64,000 bases of DNA. Origin: CAZCAC01 sp964496575. GTDB taxonomy: Bacteria; Planctomycetota; UBA1135; GCA-002686595. Of this stretch, positions 45,205 to 55,057 are shown piece by piece. Under the pieces are notes generated by a model that saw only the letters and a program-made list of their open reading frames with translations, was not told where the DNA came from and searched no databases. The position numbers and the translations under genes are program-made. How positions within the stretch are numbered: the first letter of the stretch is position 1; each line of letters begins with the position of its first letter. The stretch is from contig CAZCAC010000038.1 in NCBI GenBank assembly GCA_964496575.1, positions 1 through 64,000 of the forward strand, given 5' to 3'.

Positions 45205-47664
45205 TCATTCGGTCAAGGTCAACAGCCTCTCGCCGAACGGTGCCGGGTACGCGGTGATCCAGACCTCCGGCTCGAACTCGGCTGAACCGTTCCGCATTCC
45301 CAGCACGACCGCGTCGATCTCCGCCCCGCTCATCTCCTCGGTCAACGGGACGTAGTACGTGTAGTTGGAGGCGCTCCTCCGCGACGGGTACTCCCAGGTG
45401 TTGGCGGGATACGACACACTTCGATCCGGCGCCCCGACGGGGTCGCCGTTGACGCGAATCGCCGCGTAGGCTCCTTCCACGCCGTGCTTCCCGTTCAAGG
45501 CGATGGCCAGGTAGCTGCCCTTCGGGATCTCGTCGAGGGTGAAGGAGTGCTGCCAGGCCCTGGTGGGTCGAACTCGCGAGTAGTGCGCGAAGAGATTGGA
45601 GGCGCGCCACCCGGAGCGGTCCACCGCGGAGCCGCCGAGGGTGCCTTCGATCTCGAGGACCTTGTCGGGGGTGCCGTGGAAGCGGATGTACCGCGGCTCC
45701 ATCTCCGGGTCCAGAGGCATCGCGATCTCCTCACCGGCCACCAGGCGCATCTCGGTCCAGCTCTTCAGATCCGCCGAGACACCGGCCCGGATCGTCTCGT
45801 CGGACTTGAACGGCTGGAGCGCGTGCTCGCTTCCCGGCCTGACGACCAGCTCGTCGAGGCGGATCCTCTTGCCGAAGTCAATGCGCAGCGAACCGCGCTC
45901 GAGCGGTCTCACGCCCACCCGACGAGCGACGTAGAACGCGGTGGCGTCGTCGCCGTCGAAGAGGTTCCGGTCCCACAGCCCTCGGTCGATGAACAGCTCC
46001 TGCTCGAGGAAGGCCTTCCTGGCCGCTCGTACCGGCGGGATTGCCGAGGGTCCGGAGCGTTGCAGCGCGCGCACCTCGAGCGCGTTGTTGTCCGCGGCGA
46101 AGCAGGTGGCTTCGTAGAGGGCCTCGGCATCGGCGGGGACGGCGCAGGGTTCCAGGTCACCGAGCTTGCGGTGATACTCGTGCCGGAGCGGTGTGCCGGG
46201 GAAGCGCACCTCTTCGGCACGGCCTTCGACGAGGCCGTCCAGGCGGTGGCCGTCGATCACGGCGGACGTGAATCGCCTGCCGCCGGCGATCAGCTCGACC
46301 TTCCGCACCTCACCCGGCCCGGCCAGGAGCTCGATCAGCACTGGCTGGCCCGGCACGTCCCGGACCACCTCGTAGTCGCAGCCCCTGATCCCCAGGTCGG
46401 CCGGTCTCGAGGTCGCCCCCAGCAAGCACGCCCGGAACGGCAGTACTTCGACCTCGACCACGTCGCCCCTGGTGAAGGTGCCGATCACGTGCTCGGTGGG
46501 ATGGTACTGGCGCAGCTCGACCTCGCTACCCGCCGACAGGCCGATCTCCTCGTCGAGGCGCACCCGGCACGTGATCCTGTCCCAGCCGAGATTCCGCAAG
46601 GTCAGTAGACGGGTCCGTTCGTCTCCGCGGGAAACGGCGTGCTCGCCATAGTCCTCGCGGGGCAGGACCATCCCGTCGACGAGGATCTCCCGGTACTTCC
46701 GCGCCAGGTTGAGGATCCGCGCGAGCTTCGGAAACTCGTCATCGCGCAGGAACCAGGGGTTGCCGTAGAGCTGCGGTGCGAGAATGAGATTCCGGTTGAA
46801 GCCTTGCAGGATCAGATCGTCCTCCCAGTAATCGAGGCAGGACGAGATGCAGACGCCGTGGTCCTCGGTGAGCCGAATCAGATCAGGTACGACGTCGCGA
46901 GCCAGAGCGCCGGCCCGGTGGTGGGGCGCGGTCTGGCGATTGGTCATGTGGACGTCGATGTAGGTCTCCGCTCCGCCCAGCAGACTGGTCGTCGCGTGCG
47001 GAGCGCCCTTGCCGAGGTCGAGCCGGTGGTTCAGGAGGATCAGATCGGGGGAGTGCTTGCGACACTCGGTCATCATGCGCACGAAGGCGTCCTGCTTCTC
47101 GGGGCGCAGCCTTCCGACCACCCCGTCGAACTTGAGCAGGATGAACTCGTAGTCGCGACAGAGCTCGACCATCATGTCGATTCGCGCCTGCTCCTCCTCG
47201 GGCGTGTCGCCGAAGCCGTCGGGGCCGCCCCAGGTGCCCAGCCGCGTTCCCATCGCCTTCGCCTTCTCGTGGATCGGGGCGAAGCCGCGGGGAAACTGGC
47301 GCCGGAACGCGTCCGAGTCCATCTTGCCGTACCGGCCCGCCTTGTCGATCGCCCCGGCGCTGATCACGTAGATGTCGAGGACCGCCCCGTATTCGTCCTG
47401 CAGCCACTGGAAGAACTCGAGGTTCACCATCGTCTGCGCTTCGGTGCTGCCCTCGTTCGTGTTGTTGATCCAGGAGAAGTACTGCGAGTACGAAGGCGTT
47501 CGCTCATCGGCGCCGGCCAGCGGGCGCGGCCTCCCGGTCGGATCCTGGTCACCGCTCGCCGTGCTTCCCTGCCCACTGACCACTCCGGCGAGCAGGAGAA
47601 TCGTGCCGATACCGGCGGCGAGGCCGAGGAACGCGGGGGCGGGCGCGGGATCGTCTGTTCTCAT
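45205..47664 (-). CDS. Exported clan GH-D-like (alpha-galactosidase-like) protein
   Basis: An 819-residue exported protein with a hydrophobic N-terminus (FLGLAAGIGTILLLAGVVSG). Residues 60-330 look like a TIM barrel: YSQYFSWINNTNEGSTEAQT, RLGTWGGPDGFGDTPEEEQA and EFILLKFDGVVGRL. KFDG resembles the nucleophile strand of clan GH-D enzymes (GH27/GH36). Further parts are a beta-sandwich and two C-terminal binding sandwiches (RIDFGKRIRLDELVVRPGSE; SGWRASNLFAHYSRV). It is the first gene of a minus-strand saccharolytic cluster down to 37846 and is divergent from the GH2 gene. Family is a tentative call; the enzyme class is inferred. Confidence 0.62.
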   Translation of the reverse strand: MRTDDPAPAPAFLGLAAGIGTILLLAGVVSGQGSTASGDQDPTGRPRPLAGADERTPSYSQYFSWINNTNEGSTEAQTMVNLEFFQWLQDEYGAVLDIYVISAGAIDKAGRYGKMDSDAFRRQFPRGFAPIHEKAKAMGTRLGTWGGPDGFGDTPEEEQARIDMMVELCRDYEFILLKFDGVVGRLRPEKQDAFVRMMTECRKHSPDLILLNHRLDLGKGAPHATTSLLGGAETYIDVHMTNRQTAPHHRAGALARDVVPDLIRLTEDHGVCISSCLDYWEDDLILQGFNRNLILAPQLYGNPWFLRDDEFPKLARILNLARKYREILVDGMVLPREDYGEHAVSRGDERTRLLTLRNLGWDRITCRVRLDEEIGLSAGSEVELRQYHPTEHVIGTFTRGDVVEVEVLPFRACLLGATSRPADLGIRGCDYEVVRDVPGQPVLIELLAGPGEVRKVELIAGGRRFTSAVIDGHRLDGLVEGRAEEVRFPGTPLRHEYHRKLGDLEPCAVPADAEALYEATCFAADNNALEVRALQRSGPSAIPPVRAARKAFLEQELFIDRGLWDRNLFDGDDATAFYVARRVGVRPLERGSLRIDFGKRIRLDELVVRPGSEHALQPFKSDETIRAGVSADLKSWTEMRLVAGEEIAMPLDPEMEPRYIRFHGTPDKVLEIEGTLGGSAVDRSGWRASNLFAHYSRVRPTRAWQHSFTLDEIPKGSYLAIALNGKHGVEGAYAAIRVNGDPVGAPDRSVSYPANTWEYPSRRSASNYTYYVPLTEEMSGAEIDAVVLGMRNGSAEFEPEVWITAYPAPFGERLLTLTE

Positions 47665-47781
47665 TCTCGTATCGGGGCTCGACTCCGTGACCTCGGCGGT
47701 GGGGACATGCTAGCAGCGCGCCGGTCGTCATTCCCTCGCCGATCGCCTATCATCCGGTCCGTGTCCCCGGGGAAGCAACGA

Positions 47782-50571
47782 ATGAGACCTGTCACCACTC
47801 TCCTGTCCGCCGCGGCTGCTTCCACCCTGGTCTCCCTCGGCCTCGCGATGGCGAGCCAGACTCCGGCGGCGACGCCCGAGACGATCTCGCTGGCGGGCAC
47901 CTGGCGCTTCGCGCTCGACCCGGAGGACGTCGGCGTCGACGAGCAGTGGTTCGACCGGGCTCTCGCCGACAGGATCCACCTGCCCGGCACCACCGACGAG
48001 AACCACAAGGGCACCCTGAATGACGAGCGCCGGACCGACCGCCTGTCGCGGGTGTGGTACTGGAAGGGACCGGCGTGGTACCAGCGCCGGGTGACGATCC
48101 CCGACGCGTGGCGGGGCCGGCGCATCACGCTGCTGCTCGAGCGATCCAAGCACACGCTCACCGTGCTGGTCGACAACGCGAGACTGCCGCCGGTCGGTCC
48201 GTCCCACGCCGTCGAGGAGCGCACGCAGACCAACTGGAACGGGATCGTCGGCCGGCTGGAGATTCGCGCCACCGCCCCGGTCTGGCTGGAAGACGTTCAG
48301 GTCCATCCCGGCGTCGAGAAGAACCGGGCGCTCCTGCGCGCCGTGATCGGCAACGTCACGGGCGAGGCGGCGTCCGGGCGGATCACCGTCCGGTGCGAGA
48401 GCCACAACGTCGCCGCACCCTCGACCTTCGAGATGCAGTCGTTCGAGGCCGAAGCCACCGGCCGCGAGAGCGTCGCCCTGCTCACCTACGATCCGGGAGG
48501 CGAGATGCCGCGCTGGGACGAGTTCCAGCCGGCGTTGTTGCGCGCGACTCTCGAGCTCGAGGTGGAAGCCGGCGGAGTGCGGTATCGCGATCAGCGATCC
48601 GTCGACTTCGGCCTGCGCGAGTTCACGAGGGAACGCAACCGCCTGGTCATCAACGGCCGTAAGGTCTTCCTCCGGGGCAAGAACGACTGCTGCTTCTTCC
48701 CCCTGACCGGCTATCCCCCGATGGACAAGGCCGGGTGGTTGCAAGTGCTGTCGATCGCCAGGTCGTGGGGCCTCAACCACTACCGCTTCCACTCCTGGTG
48801 CCCGCCCGAGGCGGCGTTCCAGGCCGCGGACGAGCTGGGGGTGTACTTCCAGGTCGAGCTCCCGAACAAGCGCAGTGGGTTCGAGGTCCCCGAGAGCGAG
48901 GAAGCGGCCACCCACGACATCGATCGCCTCGACGTGGAGAGCGGCTCGAGCGAACGGACCCTCTACGAGTACGCCCGGCGCGAGGGCGAGCTGATCTTCG
49001 AGGCCTTCGGCAACCATCCGTCCTTCGTCATGTTCACCCTCGGCAACGAGCTGGGGCGCAACGAGGCGATGTTCGAGCTGGTCGCCCACTTCAAGGAGCT
49101 CGATCCGCGCCGCCTCCACGCCCAGGGGACCAACAACGTCCACTGGAACCCGCACCTGGCCGAGGGGGACGACTTCTGGGTCACGGGGAAGACCGCCGAG
49201 ACGCCGCCGCTCCGTGGGTCCTTCTCGACGCTCGACTTCCCCGATCCGCACATCGAGCACCGCCCTCCCTCGACGATGGTCGACTACCGCGAGTCGATCG
49301 AAGGCGTGCCGGTTCCGGCGATCGGCCACGAGACGGGACAGTTCCAGGTCTACCCCGACTACCGGGACATCGCCGAGTTCACGGGGGTGGTCAGGGCGCG
49401 CAACTACGGGATCTTCCGCGAGCGGCTCGAAGCGGCGGGCATGCTCGATCTGGCGCACGAGTTCGTGCGCGCCTCCGGTGCGCTGTCGGCGATCTGCTAC
49501 CGGGAGGACATCGAGGCCGCCTTGCGAACGCCCGGCCTGGGCGGCTTCCAGCTGCTCGACCTCCAGGATTTTCCAGGGCAGGGCCCGGCCCTGGTGGGCA
49601 TGCTCAACGTGTTCATGGAGTCCAAGGGGGTGATCACTCCCGGAGAATGGCGGCAGTTCTGCAGCGAGACGGTCCCGCTGCTGCGCATGGAGAAGTACGT
49701 CTGGACGACCGACGAGACGTTCGAGGGCCGGGTGCAGGTCGCCCACCACGGTCCGGTCGATCTGATCGACGCGCGCGTCACTGCGACGGTCACGGGTGGC
49801 GAGGACCGGAGCGTGGTCTTTCCATCGACCACCCTCGAGCGTGGTGGGCTCGTCGAGATCGGCGAGCTCTCGTTTCCGCTGGACTCGATGCGCATCGCCG
49901 CACCACGGAAGCTGACGGTCACGCTCGCCATCGAGGGAACCGCCTTTCGGAACAGCTACCCGATCTGGATCTACCCGCCGGAGGTGGACACCGACGTGCC
50001 GGACGGCGTGCTGATGACCGATCGCTTCTGCGCGCCGAGGACGCAGGAGCACCTGGCCGCGGGGGGCAAGGTCCTCTTGCTGCCGAAGCTCGATCGGTTG
50101 CCCCACAGCATCGAGGGCGCGTTCCAGACCGAGTTCTGGTCTCCGATGTTCGGCCAGGCGGCGAAGCGACGCGGCGTGAAACCCCCGCCGGGGACCCTGG
50201 GCCTGCTCTGCGATCCGGCAACGCCGGCGCTGGCGGCGTTTCCCACGGAGTTCCACAGCAACTGGCAGTGGTGGCACCTCCTGAAGCGCTCGCGGCCGAT
50301 CATCCTCGACGACACCCCTCGTGACTACCGGCCGACGGTCCAGGTGATCGACAACTTCATGCGCAACCACAAGCTGGGACTGATCGCCGAGACCCGGGTC
50401 GGCGAGGGCGCGCTGCTCTTCTGCGCGATCGACCTGCTCGGCCAGCCGGAGCAGCCGGCCGCTCGCCAGCTGCTCCACAGTCTGTTGCAGTACCTCGACT
50501 CCCCGGCCTTCGCTCCGCGGAGCGAGCTGGACGTCGACCTCTTGAAGAGGCTCTTTCCCGATGATGACTGA
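47782..50571 (+). CDS. Glycoside hydrolase family 2 enzyme
   Basis: 929 residues. The ATG at 47782 has GGAAG about 8 bases upstream and a signal peptide (RPVTTLLSAAAASTLVSLGL). A sugar-binding jelly roll comes first (SLAGTWRFALDPEDVGVDEQ, WYQRRVTIPDAWRGRRITLL), then an Ig-like sandwich, then the TIM barrel (NRLVINGRKVFLRGKNDCCF). The acid/base is the Glu of FTLGNELGRN (about 420) and the likely nucleophile is the Glu of IGHETGQFQVYP (about 515). A C-terminal extension follows. It is a GH2 retaining beta-glycosidase such as beta-galactosidase or beta-glucuronidase; linkage unknown. It overlaps the fucosidase fusion by 11 bp, implying co-translation. Confidence 0.9.
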   Translation: MRPVTTLLSAAAASTLVSLGLAMASQTPAATPETISLAGTWRFALDPEDVGVDEQWFDRALADRIHLPGTTDENHKGTLNDERRTDRLSRVWYWKGPAWYQRRVTIPDAWRGRRITLLLERSKHTLTVLVDNARLPPVGPSHAVEERTQTNWNGIVGRLEIRATAPVWLEDVQVHPGVEKNRALLRAVIGNVTGEAASGRITVRCESHNVAAPSTFEMQSFEAEATGRESVALLTYDPGGEMPRWDEFQPALLRATLELEVEAGGVRYRDQRSVDFGLREFTRERNRLVINGRKVFLRGKNDCCFFPLTGYPPMDKAGWLQVLSIARSWGLNHYRFHSWCPPEAAFQAADELGVYFQVELPNKRSGFEVPESEEAATHDIDRLDVESGSSERTLYEYARREGELIFEAFGNHPSFVMFTLGNELGRNEAMFELVAHFKELDPRRLHAQGTNNVHWNPHLAEGDDFWVTGKTAETPPLRGSFSTLDFPDPHIEHRPPSTMVDYRESIEGVPVPAIGHETGQFQVYPDYRDIAEFTGVVRARNYGIFRERLEAAGMLDLAHEFVRASGALSAICYREDIEAALRTPGLGGFQLLDLQDFPGQGPALVGMLNVFMESKGVITPGEWRQFCSETVPLLRMEKYVWTTDETFEGRVQVAHHGPVDLIDARVTATVTGGEDRSVVFPSTTLERGGLVEIGELSFPLDSMRIAAPRKLTVTLAIEGTAFRNSYPIWIYPPEVDTDVPDGVLMTDRFCAPRTQEHLAAGGKVLLLPKLDRLPHSIEGAFQTEFWSPMFGQAAKRRGVKPPPGTLGLLCDPATPALAAFPTEFHSNWQWWHLLKRSRPIILDDTPRDYRPTVQVIDNFMRNHKLGLIAETRVGEGALLFCAIDLLGQPEQPAARQLLHSLLQYLDSPAFAPRSELDVDLLKRLFPDDD

Positions 50572-52939
50572 CTGGACTACCTCCATCGCCGCGGCAGCCA
50601 TCACGCTGTCTCTCACGTCCGCCACGGAGCAGGACACGCTGGCCACGACCCGACCGGTGGCGGAACTGCAAGCCGACTTCCGGAAGCTGAAGTTCGGCAT
50701 GTTCATCCACTACAACATGGCGACCTACCTGGGCGTCGAGTGGGTCACCGGCTACCCGGATCCCTCCACCTTCGATCCCGGCGGCCGGGTCGACACCGAC
50801 GCCTGGGCCGACGCGGCGGTCTCCGCCGGCATGACCTACGGCGTGCTCACCGCCAAGCACGTCGGCGGCTTCTGCCTGTGGGACAGCGAGCACACGACCT
50901 ACGACGTCCTGCACCCGGACTGCCCGTACCAGGAGGACCTCGTCGCGCAGTTCGTCGAGTCCTTCACGAGCCGGGGGCTGAAGGCGGGGCTCTACTACTG
51001 CTGGCGCCACCCGGGCTTCGGCGACCCGGGCCAGCACAAGGTCCTGCCGCCGGAGTGCGATCCCGCGACCCATTCGTTGGAGGAGCAGAACGAGTTCGCT
51101 ATGGCGCAGATCGCGGAGCTCGTGGCGAAGTACCCGGATGTCTTCTACATCTGGAATGACGCACTCGACGACGAGGTGATGCCCGCCGGCGAGGTGCTGG
51201 CCCGCATCCACTCGCATCGTCCCGACGTCCTCTGCAGCTCGAACTGGTGGGACTGGGGGAAGAAGGGCACGCCGTACGTGGACATCGCCGTGAAGGAGAT
51301 GCGGCCCTTCCCGGAGACCAACACCACGCCCGGAGAGACCTGCTGGAAGCTGGAGCAGAGCTGGTTCTGGAAGCAGGGGGCCCGCTCGGGCAGCGCCGAG
51401 GGCCTCGCGGCGCACCGGACCACGGCCCTCGCCCGGAGCTCGAACTTCCTCCTCAACGTCGGCCCCGACCGGAGCGGGAGGATCATCGATTCGAGCATCG
51501 CGACCCTGGCCGCCATCGGGCAACCGCCTTTCGCCCTTCCCGCAGCACCGAAGGAGATCCCCGCTCAGCTGCCCGACCCCGACGACGAGCCGCCCGCCAC
51601 CGACAGACCGGTCAAGGTGTACCTCCTCTACGGACAGTCCAACATGGTCGGGATGGGAGACATCCGCGGTCGCTCCACGCGCTGGGGAAGGGAGTTCCTC
51701 GCGCCCGAGGTTTCCATCCATCCGGGGGAGTACTCGCCCACGGCCGACTACGACGCGATGACCCCGCTCGAGACGCTCGAGCTCGAGTCCTTCGGCGGGA
51801 CCAGGCCCACGCCCTTTCCGAAGGGCGGCACGGCGGTCGTGCGAGGCTTCATCGAGATGGAGCAGGAAGGCGCCTACGAGTTCAACGCCGGCTACGGTCG
51901 GACGGTGTACAGCATCATGGAAGTCGATGGAACCGAGGTCTATCGCCGGGAGCCGGGGAGCGAGGAGGCCGATCGCACCGCCGTCCAGCTCTCCGCGGGC
52001 CGGAGGGTCCCCTTCCGGATCACCTTCCTGACCGAGCACGCCGACGGCCTCGGGTGGGTCTGGCGCACGGACATCCCCGGACTCCTGTCGACTCTCGTCC
52101 ACCAGGACGGGAAGTTCCCCCACCTGGTCGACGACGAGGGCCGGTGGACGGTCCGCAACGACGTGACCTACAAGGGCGTGATCTCGGCGGTGGCGCAGGG
52201 GCCGTTGACGGTCGGCCTCCAGGGCAACACCATCGGGCCGGAGTTGCAGTTCGGACACGTCATGGGCTACTACCACGACGAGCCGGTCCTGCTGATCAAG
52301 GCGTCGATCGGCAACCGGAGCCTCGGCTGGGACTACCTCCCCCCGGGCAGCGAGCGCTACACGGTCGACGGCACGACCTACGCGGGGTACGAGGACTCAC
52401 CCAGCTCCTGGCCCGAGGGCACCGAGCCGGAGCCGATCGACTGGTACGCCGGCAAGCAGTACGACGACTGCGTGAAGGCGACGCACGAGGTGCTGAACGA
52501 CTTCGCCGAGCTGTTTCCACAGTACGCGGAGCAGGGCTACGAGATCGCCGGCTTCGTCTGGTGGCAGGGTCACAAGGACGGCAACCCAATCCATGCGTCT
52601 CGCTACGAAGAGAACCTCGTGAACCTGATCCGCTGCCTCCGCGCCGAGTTCGAGGTCCCGGAGGCGCCTTTCGTCCTCGCCACCATCGGCTTCGGCGGCT
52701 GGGAGATGGCCGGCCCCCACCTCATCGTGGCCGACGCGCAGCTGGCCGTCAGCGGCGAGACGGGTGAGTACCCCGAGCTCGCGGGCAACGTGAAGACCGT
52801 GGAGATCCGCGACTACTGGAGGGACCGCTCGGTCTCCCCCAGCGGCCAGGGCTACCACTACAACCGCAACGCCGAGACCTACCTGATGGTCGGTGACGCG
52901 CTCGGACGCGGCATGGTCGGGCTCCTGGAAGGAAGGTGA
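50561..52939 (+). CDS. Fusion: GH29 alpha-L-fucosidase plus SGNH sialate O-acetylesterase-like esterase
   Basis: A 792-residue exported protein with two enzymes in one chain. The ATG at 50561 overlaps the GH2 stop; ATG 50564 is an alternative. Residues 30-330 are GH29: LKFGMFIHYNMATYLGVEW, MTYGVLTAKHVGGFCLWDSE, and the nucleophile region DVFYIWNDALDDEV (Asp near 197). Residues 345-790 are an SGNH hydrolase of the sialic-acid acetylesterase type: VKVYLLYGQSNMVGMG (Ser near 358), LLIKASIGNRSLGWDY and GFVWWQGHKDGN. A PA14-like insert (FIEMEQEGAYEFNAGYGRTV) lies inside the esterase. It would remove L-fucose and O-acyl groups from one polysaccharide. The acidic residue usual after WWQG is His-Lys-Asp here. 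Confidence 0.88.
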   Translation: MMTDWTTSIAAAAITLSLTSATEQDTLATTRPVAELQADFRKLKFGMFIHYNMATYLGVEWVTGYPDPSTFDPGGRVDTDAWADAAVSAGMTYGVLTAKHVGGFCLWDSEHTTYDVLHPDCPYQEDLVAQFVESFTSRGLKAGLYYCWRHPGFGDPGQHKVLPPECDPATHSLEEQNEFAMAQIAELVAKYPDVFYIWNDALDDEVMPAGEVLARIHSHRPDVLCSSNWWDWGKKGTPYVDIAVKEMRPFPETNTTPGETCWKLEQSWFWKQGARSGSAEGLAAHRTTALARSSNFLLNVGPDRSGRIIDSSIATLAAIGQPPFALPAAPKEIPAQLPDPDDEPPATDRPVKVYLLYGQSNMVGMGDIRGRSTRWGREFLAPEVSIHPGEYSPTADYDAMTPLETLELESFGGTRPTPFPKGGTAVVRGFIEMEQEGAYEFNAGYGRTVYSIMEVDGTEVYRREPGSEEADRTAVQLSAGRRVPFRITFLTEHADGLGWVWRTDIPGLLSTLVHQDGKFPHLVDDEGRWTVRNDVTYKGVISAVAQGPLTVGLQGNTIGPELQFGHVMGYYHDEPVLLIKASIGNRSLGWDYLPPGSERYTVDGTTYAGYEDSPSSWPEGTEPEPIDWYAGKQYDDCVKATHEVLNDFAELFPQYAEQGYEIAGFVWWQGHKDGNPIHASRYEENLVNLIRCLRAEFEVPEAPFVLATIGFGGWEMAGPHLIVADAQLAVSGETGEYPELAGNVKTVEIRDYWRDRSVSPSGQGYHYNRNAETYLMVGDALGRGMVGLLEGR

Positions 52940-52991
52940 ATCGTCGGGTGGGAATCCGAAACGCCCGCCCGTGCCTCGCGTATCGGGGGGC

Positions 52992-53774
52992 ATGAGATTC
53001 CCCCCGCATCGCCTCGTTCTCGTGACGATCCTCTGTGCCTGCGGCGCCGAGAAGCCGGCCCCGGTGCCGGCGGAAGCACCGTCCGAGCCCCCCTTCGCCA
53101 TCCTCAGCGAGGACGAAGACGCCGCCCGGAAGCTGCGCCCTCTGCTGGAGCGCGGGGTCTCGGAGGTCGAGACCTTCTTCGGCGAGTCCTTTCCGGAGTC
53201 GTTCGCGGTGGAGATCTTCCCCGACCGCGAGGCGTTCACGGCCTCGTTCCCTCCCGAGTGGGAAATGTCCGAGACGGCCTGCTGGATGGTGGCCACCGGC
53301 GTGGCGGACGCCCTGCGCCTCCTCGACCCGGTGGCGTGGAAGGCGGAAGCCTGCGAGCACGACCCGGACGATGCGGTTCACGTCCAGGGCATCGTGACCC
53401 ACGAGCTCGTCCACGTCTTCCACGGGCAGCACAACCCCACGGGCGACTTCGTCGGCGCGGAGGACATCGGCTGGTTCCTCGAGGGTCTGGCGGTCCTTGC
53501 ATCGGGTCAGCTCGCCCAGGGCCACGCCGAGTCGGCCCGCGAGGCAGTGAGCAGCGGCGCGATCCCGGCGCGCCTGGCGGACGCCTGGTCCGGACCGCAT
53601 CGATACGGAGTGTCCGGCACCATGGTGGCGTTCATCGACGAGCGCGTGGGGCGCGCCGCGCTCCTCGATGCGCTGCAGTACACGGAGCAGTCCGAGCTGC
53701 TCGAGCTGGTCGGACTGGACGAGGAGGAGCTCCTCGGCGCGTGGACCGAGTACGTCGCCGGCAGTCCGCGCTGA
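52992..53774 (+). CDS. Gluzincin-type metallopeptidase-like lipoprotein
   Basis: 260 residues from the ATG at 52992. A lipoprotein signal has lipobox LCAC (Cys17), so it would be anchored in a membrane facing the periplasm. The zinc site is GIVTHELVHVFHGQ (HExxH near residue 137) with the third ligand Glu in IGWFLEGLAVLASGQ, as in peptidase MA-like families. Known members cleave peptides. It is 52 bp after the fucosidase-esterase gene, so it may be part of that operon. Biological target unknown. Confidence 0.78.
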   Translation: MRFPPHRLVLVTILCACGAEKPAPVPAEAPSEPPFAILSEDEDAARKLRPLLERGVSEVETFFGESFPESFAVEIFPDREAFTASFPPEWEMSETACWMVATGVADALRLLDPVAWKAEACEHDPDDAVHVQGIVTHELVHVFHGQHNPTGDFVGAEDIGWFLEGLAVLASGQLAQGHAESAREAVSSGAIPARLADAWSGPHRYGVSGTMVAFIDERVGRAALLDALQYTEQSELLELVGLDEEELLGAWTEYVAGSPR

Positions 53775-53893
53775 GCGCCGCCCGCGCAGCGCGAGCCTTC
53801 ACCCCGGGCGAGGCAGTTACATCCCGGTTACTCGCCCCTCTCCACCCGGGGGCGTATCAGGGGTGACCCGAAACCAAGTCCAATGGAGCTGCC

Positions 53894-55033
53894 ATGAACT
53901 CTCTGTCCATCTGCCTCGGAGCCCTCGTCTTCCCCGCCCTGCTGACCGTCGCCGGCCCCGCGCAGGAGCCCGCCTCGATCCCTCCGCCGGCGAAATCCCC
54001 CCCGCGCATCGAGGTGGTCTTCGCCCTCGACACCACCGGGAGCATGGGCGGACTGATCCAGTCCGCCAAGGACAAGATCTGGAGCATCGCCAACATGTTC
54101 GCGCTGGCCGACCCGGTGCCGGAGCTGCACATCGGCCTGGTCGCCTATCGCGACCGGAAGGACGCCTACGTGACCCGGTTCACTCCCCTCTCCGCCGATC
54201 TCGACGCCGTCTACGGCAAGCTGATGGACTTCCAGGCCTCGGGCGGCGGCGACTCGCCGGAGAGCGTCAACCAGGCACTCCACGAAGCGGTGACTCGTAC
54301 TCGGTGGAGCACCGATCCGGACGCCTATCGGGTCGTCTTCCTGGTCGGCGACTGTCCGCCGCACATGGACTACGAGGACGACGTCAAGTACCAGGTGACC
54401 TGCAAGCTGGCCGCCGAACGCGGCATCATCATCAACACCATCCAGTGCGGGAACTGCAGCGGAGCGGAGCCGATCTGGCGGGACATCGCCCGCCGGGCGG
54501 AGGGCCGCACGTTCCGCGTCGATCAGTCCGGGGGAGCGGTCGCCGTTGCCACCCCCTATGACCAGGAGCTGGCCACGCTCTCCATCCAGATCGACGGGAC
54601 GCGTCTGTGGTACGGCAAGCCGACCGAGGTCCGCGCCCAGGAGCGGAAGGACGAAGCGGCGCAGAAGATCTACGACGGTTCCTCGATCGGAGCCCAGGCC
54701 AGCCGTTGCGCCTTCAACCAGGGACGTATCGGTGTATCGAACTGGATCGGCGGGGGCAAGGAGCTGCTCAGCGACCTGGCGGCCGGTGTGGTGGAGCTGG
54801 CCAAGATCGAGGAGGAAAGTCTGCCGGCCTCCCTTCGCGAGCTGAAACCGTCGACGCTGGCGAAGAAGGTCGAGGAGCTTCAGGCTCAGCGCGCCGGGCT
54901 GAAGAAGCAGATCGACGCGCTGGTGGCCAAGCGAAAGGCCTTCCTGGAGAAGGAGCTCGCCAAGGACCCCGAGAATGGCGTGAAGGGCTGGGAGAAGGCG
55001 ATCCGCGAGTGCATCCGGGAGCAGACCAAATAG
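53894..55033 (+). CDS. Exported von Willebrand factor A domain protein
   Basis: 379 residues with a signal peptide (NSLSICLGALVFPALLTVAG). The vWA domain covers about 40-235, with the metal site VVFALDTTGSMGG (Asp46, Thr48, Ser50), LHIGLVAYRDR, GGGDSPESVNQAL and FLVGDCPPHMDYED. The C-terminal 120 residues are charged and partly coiled coil (KKVEELQAQRAGLKKQIDAL). It probably mediates protein contact in the periplasm. It ends in a strong shared hairpin terminator. Confidence 0.88.
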   Translation: MNSLSICLGALVFPALLTVAGPAQEPASIPPPAKSPPRIEVVFALDTTGSMGGLIQSAKDKIWSIANMFALADPVPELHIGLVAYRDRKDAYVTRFTPLSADLDAVYGKLMDFQASGGGDSPESVNQALHEAVTRTRWSTDPDAYRVVFLVGDCPPHMDYEDDVKYQVTCKLAAERGIIINTIQCGNCSGAEPIWRDIARRAEGRTFRVDQSGGAVAVATPYDQELATLSIQIDGTRLWYGKPTEVRAQERKDEAAQKIYDGSSIGAQASRCAFNQGRIGVSNWIGGGKELLSDLAAGVVELAKIEEESLPASLRELKPSTLAKKVEELQAQRAGLKKQIDALVAKRKAFLEKELAKDPENGVKGWEKAIRECIREQTK

Positions 55034-55036
55034 CGG

Positions 55037-55057
55037 TGCGGAGTCGTGGACTCCGCA
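55037..55057. terminator. Bidirectional hairpin terminator
   Basis: TGCGGAGT at 55037-55044 and ACTCCGCA at 55050-55057 form a perfect 8-bp stem with a 5-base loop. It fills the 24-bp gap between the convergent vWA (+) and lectin (-) stop codons. Confidence 0.65.

Noticed and set aside
47728..50706. A 992-codon open frame on the minus strand opposite the GH2 gene, and similar long mirrors at 8285-10378, 50357-52276 and 56122-58506
   Set aside because: All are mirror frames of well-supported genes, with Arg/Val/Ala-rich composition and no motifs.
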